A stretch of 64,000 nt of DNA from Harmonia axyridis (lineage: Eukaryota; Arthropoda; Insecta; Coleoptera; Coccinellidae). A program made the translations under genes and the position numbers. Positions 47,584-57,639 of this stretch are shown piece by piece (the stretch's first letter is position 1; the number at the start of each line of letters is the position of its first letter). The notes below the pieces were generated by a model. That model did no database searches. It had not been told where the DNA came from and saw only the letters and a program-made list of their open reading frames with translations. The stretch spans positions 18,972,001-19,036,000 of the forward strand of contig NC_059503.1 of NCBI RefSeq assembly GCF_914767665.1, written 5' to 3'.

Positions 47584-48060
47584 CATTGGAAAATCCAACA
47601 AGATATCGGAAAAAAAGTAATTATCGAATATATCCGTGATCACAGATCCCACGGAGTTGAGATTTTGGATATCGATATGAAAATGAAATACATATGAATT
47701 TCAAGCTTCCTGTAAAATTTCAAATTGGTTACACCATTAAAACCATGGAAAATTCAGAAAGAATATTTGAAATGAAATGCTAAATTCTAAACATTTCCGT
47801 TATGACAGATTCGATCGAAGAGAGATTTTAAAGGTATATTGAGAACGAATATCTTAAGCTTTGTGCAAAATTTAGCAAAAATCTGAAAAAATTTACCAAT
47901 ATTTCCGTGACGATAAAACCGATGAAGTTTAGATTTTTGTCGTTTATATGAAATAATAATTTCAAACTACTTGCGAACTTTCCAGCTAATCACATTATTA
48001 GAACTGAAGAAAATATTCGAAAAGAAATACCATTTAACTATGATTCAACACATCCCTTTT
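47584..48060 (+). repeat. degenerate ~140-165-bp repeat units
   Basis: Phrases recur in order: an AATAT-TCCGTGA block, CC-ACGGAGTTGAGATTTT, TTTCAAGCTTCCTGTAAAATT, a CATTAAAACCATGGAAAATTC block and a GAAAGAATATTTG block, at 47610-47790, 47790-47880 and 47880-48010. More echoes lie at 48770-49010, 50968-51041 and 54070-54130. This looks like an old tandem array broken by insertions. Confidence 0.45.
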
Positions 48061-48082
48061 GGTTGATATTTTCCTTGTATAC

Positions 48083-48747
48083 AGGCTGTTCCTAAATTGG
48101 AGGTACAAAGGAAAATGAGAACTCCCTTGGATAGTTTTAATTGAAGAAAATCCTATAAATATGGAACCACAAATGCTTTGTTTTCCAAATGTGGTTCTTG
48201 TAGTCCTACTTTTTGTGAGGATCATACAAGTTTTTCGAATATTTATTAAACATCTCTACAGATAGGGTAAAGAACTACCAAAAATTATTTATTTATTCAT
48301 TACATCTTATTAACTGGGTTTTTAAAATAATTTGCATTTCCTGAGAATAACCAGAGAATTTTCATCTCGAAATTGGTAGCTGATACAATAAAACTAAGTA
48401 CAAGAAACCAAAAATTGTATTACTGGACCAAAGTTTTTTTTTACATTTTTCGTCCCCAAAATAAGTTCAGGGAAAACAAAGCTGGCACTGATCCTGAAAA
48501 AATATCACTATGTGAATTTGCATTCAAAATTACAATATCACAAGATGGATACTTCAAATTGGAATATTTATGCCACATTTAAGTTGAATATCTTGCCAAG
48601 GGAAGGTGCTTTGAGATAAATCAAACTTTAACAGCTGATAAACAAAGCGTTTGCGAGCTCATGTTTTGAGTGTTTATAGGGATTTTTTCCTTGAAGTATC
48701 CTAGGAATATGTCATTTTCGTTTGTATCTCCAATTGAGGAATACCCT
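48083..48747. mobile_element. 665-bp TIR element, ~40-bp inverted ends
   Basis: AGGCTGTTCCTAAATTGGAG (48083-48102) and the reverse complement of the right end (AGGGTATTCCTCAATTGGAG) pair. The match continues through TACAAA-GAAAATGA. The interior is non-coding. A single terminus of the same kind (GGGTGTTCCTAAATTGGAA) is at 61854-61872. It sits inside the degenerate repeat tract. Confidence 0.7.
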
Positions 48748-48769
48748 TAAGTGAAATAACCATCTCAAG

Positions 48770-49010
48770 TTCCGTTCAACATTTCGTGTTGAAAGCCTAA
48801 ATTCAAAAAGAATATAGAAAGAACTACTCAATATTTTCATGTCAAAAAACCGATAGAGTCCATATTAAAAAAATTCAAGAAGATTATTGCAAAAGAAATA
48901 ATTCTTCTTTTTACAATCACCTGATCAGGTTGAGATTTTGCGTGAGTACATATGGACTGACCTTTCAAAACTTTGTGTTGATAGCGTTATCGGAACTATG
49001 GAAAACTCCA
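48770..49010 (+). repeat. degenerate repeat tract, continuation
   Basis: GGTTGAGATTTTGCGTGAG and TTGATAGCGTTATCGGAACT match the unit seen at 47584-48010. Confidence 0.4.
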
Positions 49011-49931
49011 CAGAATAGTGAAAAAATGGGGTCGGAACAGCTTCTATATTTTACAAGTGAATTTCAAATAACAATTTGAAGCTTTATTTGAAAATTCATC
49101 TTAACCACCTCAACAAAAGCACTTATGTGAAGTCAGATTTTTAGCGCTCAAGTATTTCTCCTTAGTTCCTTGATTGCAGCCATTTGCTTGAAATTCTGTA
49201 AGATTGTTCAGGTAAACATGGGCTTAAACAGAAATATTACAATCAATTAATAGGCTTTCTTTACTGAGTTGACAAATTGAAAGCCTCAAAACGCGAGTGA
49301 TGTCCACGCTATGAAAGATGAAGTATCACGCTTGAATTATAGAAGTACATTTATTTTTCACAACGCCTAGCATATATAAAACATGATTAATGTAGTTTTC
49401 CGGGTGACACGGGTTCTAGAGAAGGGTATACGGAGGAAATTTGAGATTGTTCGATATGGACTATGGATCAACGGCACACCAGAGAGAAAAAATGGGGCAC
49501 TATTCCCATATCTTCGGACACGCCCTGGCACTGGGCTCGAAAATGGGCAGGAATGGCGTAAGTGATATAAAAACATGAACGATAAAGTGCGTTGTCAACA
49601 CCGGGAATGGAGCGAAAAGCTGCGTTTAATCGTGAAAAATGACGCTGTCACAACTGAGGATATTTCATACATATAAACTTACACACAGAAACGTTTTCAG
49701 TGCTTGGTCATTTTCAGCGATGTTTCGTCATGCATGAAGCGGAAATCCAAATTACACTGGTCAACTGTCTCAATGGACCCTGATGTTCGGTAATTTAGTT
49801 GGCTCTGATTTTTATTCAGCGAGATCACATTTATCAGAGACAATGCTCAGCTGAAATTATTCAGAGTTCAATAACAAAATGATGGGAACAAATTTTGGTG
49901 AATGTTTTTCATTTACGACTAATGATTGACG
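49011..49931. other. intron DNA; G+C-richer unique segment 49390-49700
   Basis: Frames of 60-70 codons on both strands at 49367-49576 show no domain. The segment is unique in the window and less AT-rich. Confidence 0.3.
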
Positions 49932-50935
49932 TATACTAACTGACAAAGAAACTGCAACACCTAGAAGCAGCTGTTTAAATTTGAAATTTTTTTTGGTCAA
50001 ACATTATATAGCAAGAAGTGAATGATTGAATTCGGAGAAAAAAATCGTGAAGATTTTTTCATGTAATCAATTTTTGTTACTTGAATATTGTAGTCGTTTT
50101 TTGCAAGTTTTTTAACTTTTACAACAAACTAGTTGTTCGAGGAGATCCAAAGTCGATGTTAAGTTAAAATTCTTAGAGCACGTGTACGCGGAATTTATCG
50201 CCAGCTAAGTGATTTTGAAAGAGGCCGAATTATTGGCCTATGGGAGGCGGGGTTGTCATTTAGAGAAATTGCTAACAGTACGAACAGAAACCCAATTACT
50301 GTTGGATGGACTTTTGGGATGTTGTCAAGCGTGGTTTGATAATGCCCAAAATCGAAGAAAAGTAGGCACCGGACGTCAAAGGGGCTCAAATGAAATTCAA
50401 GATCGACGTCTAATTATGGCCATTAGAGACCGATTTGCGACAACTCGATATTTGGCTGATGAGTGGTTAGGAGAACAAGGCCATCCTGTAACTGTCCGAA
50501 CGGTTTACCGCCGCATAAGGTTCTTTGGACTGCAGCATTATCGTCCCAATCTTGTGTTACCTCTGACGGTTGAGCATCGACGGCAACGATTACAGTGGTA
50601 CAGAGAACGTCAACATTGGAATGTGAAATGGCATTAGGTCGTCTTTTCTGATGAATTCGGTGCACATGCTGGCCGAAGTAGGGTTAGACGACGTCGGGGA
50701 GAAAGACGTGAACCTCAGTTTGATGTTGAGCGTCATCTACACCGGGCAGTAGACGTTATGGTATGGGGTACTATTGCACAGGCAAGAAGGTCATCTTTAG
50801 TCTTTATTAGAGGTGAAATGACAACGCTGCGTTACCTTCAAGAAATAGTGGAGCCATATGTTCTCCCGAGTATTCTCCCCTACCTTAACCTGCTCGAGAA
50901 TCCAATACTTCAGCAAATTCAATATTGTGTATAAT
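49932..50935 (+). mobile_element. Tc1-like transposon relic T2, copy 1
   Basis: A terminus-like CTGACAAAGAAACTGCAACA (49939-49958) is followed by a ~200-bp leader matching the copy at 58980-59888. Then transposase remains (50169 onwards) break off at about 50935 where LENPI-LQQ is expected to continue into the DNARPH region. The 3' half of the element is missing. Confidence 0.75.
50169..50935 (+). pseudogene. Tc1-like transposase pseudogene (T2 copy 1)
   Basis: Reads YRQLSDFERGRIIGLWEAGL and SFREIANSTNRNPITV (first helix-turn-helix), then after shifts RDRFATTRYLADEWLGEQGH, PVTVRTVYRRIRFFGLQ and LPLTVEHRRQRLQWYRERQH. VVFSDE, holding the first catalytic aspartate, follows a stop at 50635-50637. 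Then VMVWGTIAQARRSSLVFIRG and LRYLQEIVEPYVLP appear. The start codon is ATT where copy 2 has ATG. At least three frameshifts or stops; the second and third acidic residues lie in the lost 3' half. Confidence 0.8.
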
Positions 50936-51041
50936 TTCATAATCGTGTGACCAGAATCATGAAAAATTAAAAAACACTATCGAAAAAAATTAACCAATAT
51001 TTTCGCGACCACAACTCAGACGAAGTGCGGATTTTGGTATA

Positions 51042-51453
51042 TGTTGGGGTAGCGTCACAACGTTACCTTGAGTTTCAAAGTAAAGGATTTGTTAAGGACT
51101 CAAGGGTTATGACTGAAAGGCAGATCGTGTGTAAAATGCACTTTATTTCTAAAACTAACAACTATTTATAATATAATTCTAGTGACGTCAAGACCAAGCG
51201 TAAATATGATGACAATATATTTATTGATACAATACGAATTCCACAGTTCACCGGAAATATGAAAGTAACTAGGTATTTCTCTGGTTAACGAACTTCGAAC
51301 GGAAATGAAAATGCTGATTTTATAGACAAATTGAAGACAAACATCCTTCAATCTACGCTTGATTGAGAAATATGAAATACCTTCAGAAATTAATTTGTAT
51401 GAATATTATTGGAAAATTATGATATGAATAGGATTTTCTGTACGTTTCGTACA
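51042..51453 (-). repeat. 3' LTR of the BEL/Pao element
   Basis: Starts TGTACGAAACGTACAGAAAA and ends GACGCTACCCCAACA (minus strand). A TATA-like TATAAATAG (plus 51162-51170) and AATAAA (plus 51142-51147) lie in the order and spacing expected for U3/R. The terminal TGTACGAAACGTACA is itself palindromic. Confidence 0.85.
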
Positions 51454-51536
51454 TATTCCCGGCGGCCTTAGTATTGTGGTTGGAGTCATGACGTCCTGAA
51501 TGGTATATGAAAATTTAAAATCTGAAAGAAAGAACA

Positions 51537-51560
51537 TATCTATCTATCTATCTATCTATT
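51537..51560. repeat. (TATC)n microsatellite
   Basis: About five TATC units inside the BEL/Pao element, just downstream of its ORF. Confidence 0.9.
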
Positions 51561-51756
51561 CTAAGCCAGGTGAGGGTTGATCGGTCTGTCGTGGGTGGCT
51601 ATACATTGGCTGCAAATCTTCTTCTTCAGGATGAACTGGTACATTGCTCGTGTGGGCTGTGTCTCGTGGTCACTTTCTTAACCTTAAATAATAGAATACT
51701 GAATATTAAATGAAATTTATAATGATGATGTATGGAGATTGTTGTGCTTCCGACTA

Positions 51757-53823
51757 CTAGTTTGTAGTCGTTTTCGGATAGTTCTGATCTTGTTCATCCT
51801 CTGTTACTACTGGAAGTTTCAACCATTCGGGTCCATTCCACCAAAGATCATTCATTGGCATTGTTCTGGGTCTCAATCCACGTGAAATCAGCTCTGCAGG
51901 ATTGTCGGTCGATTTAACGTAGTACCAGTGAACTTGACCTAGTAGCTCGTGGATGCATTGAACTGTGTTGGCGACGAATGTTCTCCATTTTCCTACGTCA
52001 GCTTTTATCCATGATATGAGAAATTCCCAGTCGGACCAGGCGAATTCTTTTGAATTGTTGTGTTCCAGGGCCGTAACACAGCGCTTGATTAGTTTTTCCA
52101 AAGGGAGGGATTCACAGAAATCTAGCTGAGGGAATTTCTTCGTGCTTCTTAATGGCGCAACTCTTGATTTTGACGAGAACAATCGCTTTGGTATATTTCC
52201 ACTGGGGTCCATCGTTTTGGTGTGCACTGCTGTGTCATTTGCCTTTAGTGATGCATATGAGAATCCATGTAATTCTAAATGGTGATAGCCGGTCAGATGA
52301 ATCCGATGGTTCACTTGAATTTCTCCTAGCTCGATCTTGAAGTTTCTGCAAATGTGTCTCAATTGCTCTGACATTGATTTGTACCATGAGGTCTTGTTTT
52401 TCTGTAGTTTTTGCATTAGCATTTTCGCCTGAATTTGAAAGGCTGTCGGTCCTGTGCAGTAGGTTGTTGTGGTTAACTCATGAGTTTGTATAGGCTTGTC
52501 CTTGTTTTTTCTCCAAAGGATTGAGTGTAGTGGTTGATTTTCGCTATCTAATTTCACCTGCCTGGGCATTTTTTCGATGTCTGTAGTCAATGCAATTTTG
52601 TGTTTTCGCCATCTGATCGGAACATCTACAAGATCTTGCTGCAATTTCGGTCCGGTGTGGAGGATGTCATTGAGGCTGAGTCCAGTACTGGTTTTTGAAC
52701 TTGTATCCAATACAACACTTACTTTTGCCTTATCGCGTTCGTCTTTGATTACAGGCTGATGTGGAATATGATATCTTGGCATTGAATCGTTTGTACTTGC
52801 AATCTTCATGTGGCCTAGGTCAATGCATTTCTGCATAGATTCCTTGTTTATAATGCTGAGCTTTTCATTCTTTTCCAACTTATTTTCTAATTGAAGTAGT
52901 CGTTTCTTTGACCTGGTTTGAGATTCATCATGCTGAGTTGAATATTTCTTGTCTTCATTTGGGATTTTCACACTGTAATCGTGTTCGTTTCTCTGAATGG
53001 TGTTAGTATGAGATTCTTCGACTGGGGTATCGTCGTGAGTTGTTTCATTCGAATTTTCTGTTTTTTCGGTATTCCAGAAATTCGTGAGTTTTGCATTCTT
53101 GTGAGTTTTCTGTGCCACTAAACTATAATTCGTTTTGGGCCATGATGAGTCATATTGTACAGTAAGTATTGGAGTGGAAACTGCTGACAAATTTGTTCTC
53201 GAATATTTTCTTGTTTCTCCCATTTGAATTGCTTTTAGAATTTTAACTTGGATTTCTTCGTATTTGTCATTTGCTTCATCGAACAGTCCGCGTTTCATAT
53301 ATGATTCGGAATAATTTTTATCCATTGCGTTTATTTGGATTTCATGTGAGATGATACCATTCCACATGTTTTCAATAGATTGTTGTTTGATCTTCATAAG
53401 TGCTATGTTATCTGATTCTTCCAGCAAGTCTTCAATTTTCGCTAGCTGTCTCATAAACATTTCAATGCTTGAGATTTGTTGTTTGATGATTGGGCAATCG
53501 CTGTTCGTCGTTTCTTTTTCTTCTGTAATTCCTTGATCGTCTCGAAGTTTTTCCTGTATTTTTATAATGTGGGACAGTGCTTGATTGTATATCTTCTCTG
53601 CTTGCCCGTATATGTCTTTCGTGAAATATTCATCAGTTTCTGGTATGGTTTCTATTAAATATTTGTGCGCTTCATTGAATGCATTCCATTCTTCCTTCAG
53701 TTGGCACATTTTGTTCTGGCAGTATTCTGCATTTTTCCTTGAGGGGGAGTCCTTTTTCATGTTGGTATGCATTCTTTTGATGGCTTCTGCCGTTTTGATC
53801 TGATCTGCGACGAGGTTATCCAT
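51757..53823 (-). CDS. BEL/Pao gag-pol deletion derivative, intact 688-aa frame
   Basis: Residues 1 to about 230 are a lysine/glutamate-rich, helical gag-like region starting MDNLVADQIKTAEAIKRMHT. About 325-420 are the RT fingers: LGHMKIA, then RYHIPHQPVIKDERDKAKVS, VVLDTSSKTSTGLSLNDILH and TGPKLQQDLVDVPIRWRKHK. About 430-470 hold LHSILWRKNKD and YCTGPTAFQIQAK, after which the YVDD-bearing palm is missing. About 512-570 are RNase H-like (HLELHGFSYASLKAND, SSKSRVAPLRS), with tyrosine where HGFSDAS is usual. About 590-672 run from AWSDWEFLISWIKAD through KSTDNPAELISRGLRP to NDLWWNGPEWLKLP. Protease, RT catalytic core and integrase are absent, yet all joints keep one frame without a stop. It cannot be an active polymerase. 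Start chosen is the first ATG, 58 bp inside the truncated 5' LTR. Confidence 0.85.
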   Translation of the reverse strand: MDNLVADQIKTAEAIKRMHTNMKKDSPSRKNAEYCQNKMCQLKEEWNAFNEAHKYLIETIPETDEYFTKDIYGQAEKIYNQALSHIIKIQEKLRDDQGITEEKETTNSDCPIIKQQISSIEMFMRQLAKIEDLLEESDNIALMKIKQQSIENMWNGIISHEIQINAMDKNYSESYMKRGLFDEANDKYEEIQVKILKAIQMGETRKYSRTNLSAVSTPILTVQYDSSWPKTNYSLVAQKTHKNAKLTNFWNTEKTENSNETTHDDTPVEESHTNTIQRNEHDYSVKIPNEDKKYSTQHDESQTRSKKRLLQLENKLEKNEKLSIINKESMQKCIDLGHMKIASTNDSMPRYHIPHQPVIKDERDKAKVSVVLDTSSKTSTGLSLNDILHTGPKLQQDLVDVPIRWRKHKIALTTDIEKMPRQVKLDSENQPLHSILWRKNKDKPIQTHELTTTTYCTGPTAFQIQAKMLMQKLQKNKTSWYKSMSEQLRHICRNFKIELGEIQVNHRIHLTGYHHLELHGFSYASLKANDTAVHTKTMDPSGNIPKRLFSSKSRVAPLRSTKKFPQLDFCESLPLEKLIKRCVTALEHNNSKEFAWSDWEFLISWIKADVGKWRTFVANTVQCIHELLGQVHWYYVKSTDNPAELISRGLRPRTMPMNDLWWNGPEWLKLPVVTEDEQDQNYPKTTTN

Positions 53824-53880
53824 TTTGAATTAGGTGAGTAGTCTAAGTCTAGTCAAGTCTAGTTATACCAGTCATTGGAT

Positions 53881-53944
53881 TTAATTTGTATGAATATTAT
53901 TGGAAAATTATAATATGAATAGGATTTTCTGTACGTTTCGTACA
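53881..53944 (-). repeat. 5' LTR of the BEL/Pao element, truncated to 64 bp
   Basis: Matches the first 64 bp of the 3' LTR with one clear difference (CATATTATAA against CATATCATAA). The promoter, poly(A) signal and 3' end of this LTR are deleted, so the element has lost its own transcription start. Confidence 0.85.
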
Positions 53945-53949
53945 GTATA

Positions 53950-54130
53950 AGAAGAGATCTAACCTACAAGCAAAATTTCAGAAACAAGAAAAATTCAAAT
54001 AAAATATGAAAAAAGTTATATTTCATTGAAAATAGACTTTAGATTTTGCAATTGAATATAAAATAACAAATTCGTTTTTATTAAGAATTTCGTGTTGATT
54101 GCGTTATCAAAATGAAATACACTAGAGCAG
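53950..54130 (+). repeat. degenerate repeat tract, right of the BEL insertion
   Basis: TTTCGTGTTGATTGCGTTAT at 54087-54106 echoes TTGTGTTGATAGCGTTATCG at 48980-48999. The tract continues that interrupted at 51041. Confidence 0.4.
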
Positions 54131-56265
54131 AATATGAAAAATAAATCGATCGAAAAGTCATGAGTCAAATACCATGGTTTCAGGTAGACATTTCTCAATT
54201 CACCGGTGTTGCTGTAGTGTTTGCAGAGTCTGAAGTAGCGGAAGGTGACGTTAATGAAGTCCACACAGAACACAAACACAAGCTGAGGCGAATCAAAACA
54301 TATATCAAACATTAAACAGATAAACATAAACATATTAGGTGACGCTTAATTATTGATAGGCATAATGTTGAATTTCTCTCATGCATCCCAATGCAATACA
54401 GTGTTCAACCAGTGAATAGGGAAGATGAACAAATTTCAGTCGTTTATATGGACTAAGTAGAACTTTCTGAAACAGTTTTTGAGAACTATTTATTCAGTTA
54501 ATTATTTTCAAAATGCATATTTCATATCGATTCAGCTCATAATAATATGAAAAATTCCTATACATATGTAGGTATTTGCTTATGACTGATTGACAAAGGA
54601 AATCTGAATGATATTTGACGTGCAGAATGGATAATGATTTCCAATAGCGGATTAATAGCTCTTTCAACATGCATTATATTTGGGTGAATACTCCATTCTG
54701 CACGAAACTGATCATAAAATCTGACTTACTTCATACCGGAAACTAGGAAACTAGCGAACGATATTCATGGCGCATGCTGTTCATATGAAGGAAATTGATG
54801 ACCATATAATACCACTGCATGAATTTATAAAATATGAGAAACGTCGATAGTTTTTGAGGGTATTCCGAAGTTATTACAATTCTTCTATAAATATAAAATA
54901 GCATTGTACATGGTCGGAATATCAAACAATGAAATTTTGAATGCAAAATATAAATGGAGTTCATCATTTTTCCATGCAACAAAAAAATACTGAAATATGA
55001 ATAGGCTACTTCTGTAACAACGCTTTTCATGCCTAAATATCGGTTGAATATGAATAACATAGAATTTGAGTATTGAATAAAATGAGTGGTTCTTTTAGTT
55101 ATGGCGGATGAAACTTTGAAATATGAAAAAATGTTTCTGAATGCTTCTGTTTTTGTTATGAATGATTTTTAGAGAAATGTTTCATTAGAGCCCAACTGCA
55201 TTTATTAATAGGGAAAGACGAAATAATAGACAAAATTTCAGGTGTACAAATTTTTATATGACCTGTTTCAAATATATAGTTGACAATCACACATTTATCC
55301 CCATGTATGACTCTCATCTTGTTTGTATCTTGTGAGAATATTATGAGGCGTCTGCCAAATCTACACTTTACAGCGATCTGAATAGTTGATTTCAATTCAT
55401 CAGAATTTTTTTTTCAAAATATTCACTAGAGTATGAATGCAAGTTCGAAATGAGAAAATTCTTAAACCATTACTTTTCATCATTTGATAATAATTGAAAC
55501 ATCAGTTTTACTTAGGATTAGGTGTTCATTCAATATCTTCTATAGTGATTAAAGTGAAGTTTCAAACTTCAATTCAATATTCAGAGACTAGAGAAAACTT
55601 AAAACAAATTTAAACAATAAGCTTTATAATATTAGATGTTACAAATATACATATATACCGTGCTGGTAAGTCGATATTTTAGGATGCCGAATATGGGTGG
55701 TGCAAAAATTTCAAACAAAATTATTTCTTAGTTCTGTTCTCATCATGATAATTTAAATTGTAATACAAACTCATTCGAATTAGATAAATTTGAAAAACAT
55801 TTGCAATTAGACAGCTTCCCGTTGAATATATAGTCCTTAAAATTGGGGCATGCAAATGAGCAAGATTCCTGAACTGTAGATCATACAGCGCCCAACTAGA
55901 TCCTAAGTGCATTTCAGTGTTTTAGCTTTCTTCGGGTAACAATGTGGGATTACAGAGGGAAAGATCTTTTCAATTTGTTTACCGATACGACATTCCATTT
56001 TAGGAGCTGTTCCATTTCTCTATATATTGGGGTAAATTTCTCATACTTTAAAAACTCTTCAAATTTATACCAACATTTTATGGAAAGGATACAACAGCAG
56101 AATGAATATTTTCCTGTTTGTTTTGAAAAGAATATAACCTTTTATCTCCTGAATTAGTTGAAGGATACGCTATGTGGATTTTGTTTCAGTTTATGTTGTG
56201 ATGCGAGTGTTTGTTTACTATCATGGCATATACATGATATTTACATTTTTCTCTTATTAACTCTC

Positions 56266-56291
56266 AACTATATATATATATATATATATAT
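56266..56291. repeat. (TA)n microsatellite
   Basis: About twelve TA units. Confidence 0.9.
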
Positions 56292-57469
56292 TCCTTCTTT
56301 GAAAATAATTTCCAAGGATCAATAAAATATTTTATTATATCAAAGAAAATATTTAAGGTTATTTGCTTGGATGTCGAAGAAACAAGAAAAACTTGGAATT
56401 CAATCGTCCGCAATGTCGAAAATAATTTTTATGTGTTGCAGGACAACATATGCCTTAACTGATGAGCGAATTGAAACCATAAAACAAAAACTAACATATG
56501 CAATTTTGAATTGTCAATTTTTCATTCTGCATATTCAACATAGATTAATTTAATTATATTTCTCATATTGTTCATCTATACATTTTTTCCGTGGGAACGC
56601 CACTGGAATGAGATTCAGTTTCAACAAAATATATCCCAGTACCCAAGTTTGAAACTGAAAATTAACCTATAATATGAGGAAAATTGTTTTCAAATATTGA
56701 TCGTCAAATATTTATAGAAGACGGAAAAACGCGAGAAATTGAATCCTTGAATATCCCGCGTTCTTTATAATTGGATGCTATCTCACAAGATAATCTCTGA
56801 TTGATATTAGGAAAAAACTTTCTGTTATTATAGCTATATTTTTCACATTAATACCTTATTCGTTGGATGGTAGAAAAAATATATCCTATGCATTCTATTG
56901 GAGCGTTTTGTTGTTCTGGAAGAGCAGATAAATCATAAATTTAAATTCATGTGAAATAATGATACTTTAGTTTTATCAGAGTAGTCTCACTATCAAATAT
57001 TTAGGAATAATGGAAATAATGTTATTGAAGTCTTTTTTCTGAATTGATTATTGATTTATTGATGATTGTTAGTCGGTCGTTGAAAGTTTTGCGTTGCTCC
57101 TCCGAAATTTTTTTGGCAAAACGAAATATTCACTGGTCGCTGAAAAAATCTAATCACTGTTTGTAAAAATTTCTAATGAATATGAATTTTCAGAATGTAG
57201 CTACATGGACATTTTGAAAATTTCGTCACCTGAAGTAAAGAATTTTTCGGACCTCTGCCCAAAAAAGCATCAATAACAACATGATGGTTTTTCTCGATTA
57301 ATAAGAAAGAAGTGAATCAAAGAAGGAAATGTTAAAAAAAAAGGCCAGAATGTAAGTAGTTTTTACTGGTGCGTTTATTTCTTGGAGGGGGTATTTTATG
57401 GAAGGTGACCTTAATAGTATTCACCTTTACGTTAATACTAGTAGATAGTTATAAATTTTGTAGATAACT

Positions 57470-57487
57470 TACATACATACATACATA
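57470..57487. repeat. (ACAT)n microsatellite beside the exon donor
   Basis: Four to five CATA units lie about 30 bp inside the intron from the donor at 57514. Confidence 0.85.
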
Positions 57488-57514
57488 CAAAGATAACATT
57501 AAAAAAAAACATAC

Positions 57515-57639
57515 CTTGTAACGCCCCAAATTATTCACAGTACAGGATAATATGGCCTCTCTTCCAATAGGAATAGTCATATTCTCTATAGGTGTCAAAA
57601 ATTCCGGTTCCTCATTTATCCTCGTCGTGGACCAATCTT
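57515..57639 (-). CDS. DIP/Lachesin-like Ig protein, exon for first half of Ig domain
   Basis: A 125-bp exon after acceptor TTTTTATTTCAG. Its first two bases finish a split codon (phase-1 entry). Forty-one codons follow: DWSTTRINEEPEFLTPIENM, TIPIGREAILSCTVNN and LGRYK. EPEFL-x-P-x-EN-x-T and the SC-x-V-NNLG-x-Y pattern are the A-to-B strand part of the first Ig domain in DIP/Lachesin proteins, and SC is the B-strand cysteine. Donor AAG/GTATGT ends the exon in phase 0. The next exon (6296-6503) begins VAWVR, which completes YKVAW across the junction. The signal peptide exon should lie at higher coordinates on the minus strand but was not recognised. Confidence 0.92.

Larger units (their letters stand above)
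51042..53944 (-). mobile_element. BEL/Pao LTR retrotransposon, deleted derivative with exact target duplications
   Basis: The element reads TGTACGAAACGTAC ... CCCCAACA on the minus strand. GTATA occurs immediately outside both ends (51037-51041 and 53945-53949), a 5-bp target-site duplication. The 3' LTR (51042-51453) is 412 bp, but the 5' LTR (53881-53944) keeps only its first 64 bp. Between them is one 688-codon frame. Integrase, protease and the RT palm are missing. It interrupts the degenerate repeat tract at 50968-51041 / 53950-54130. Confidence 0.9.
6504..57514 (-). other. ~51-kb intron of the DIP/Lachesin-like gene
   Basis: Bounded by donor AAG/GTATGT at 57514 and acceptor TATATTTCAG ending at 6504 on the minus strand. 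The flanking exons are both phase 0 at this junction and complete one Ig domain. The interval is filled with DNA transposons, LINE pieces, LTR sequences, MITEs and a ribosomal-protein pseudogene on both strands. No other exon of this gene was found inside it. Small alternative exons cannot be excluded by eye. Confidence 0.85.
54131..57514. other. intron DNA near the 5' Ig exon; no gene recognised
   Basis: Short frames only (54743-55060 minus is the longest, without a domain). Confidence 0.4.

Noticed and set aside
52152..53803. Plus-strand ORFs within 52152-53803
   Set aside because: Antisense shadows of the BEL/Pao frame.
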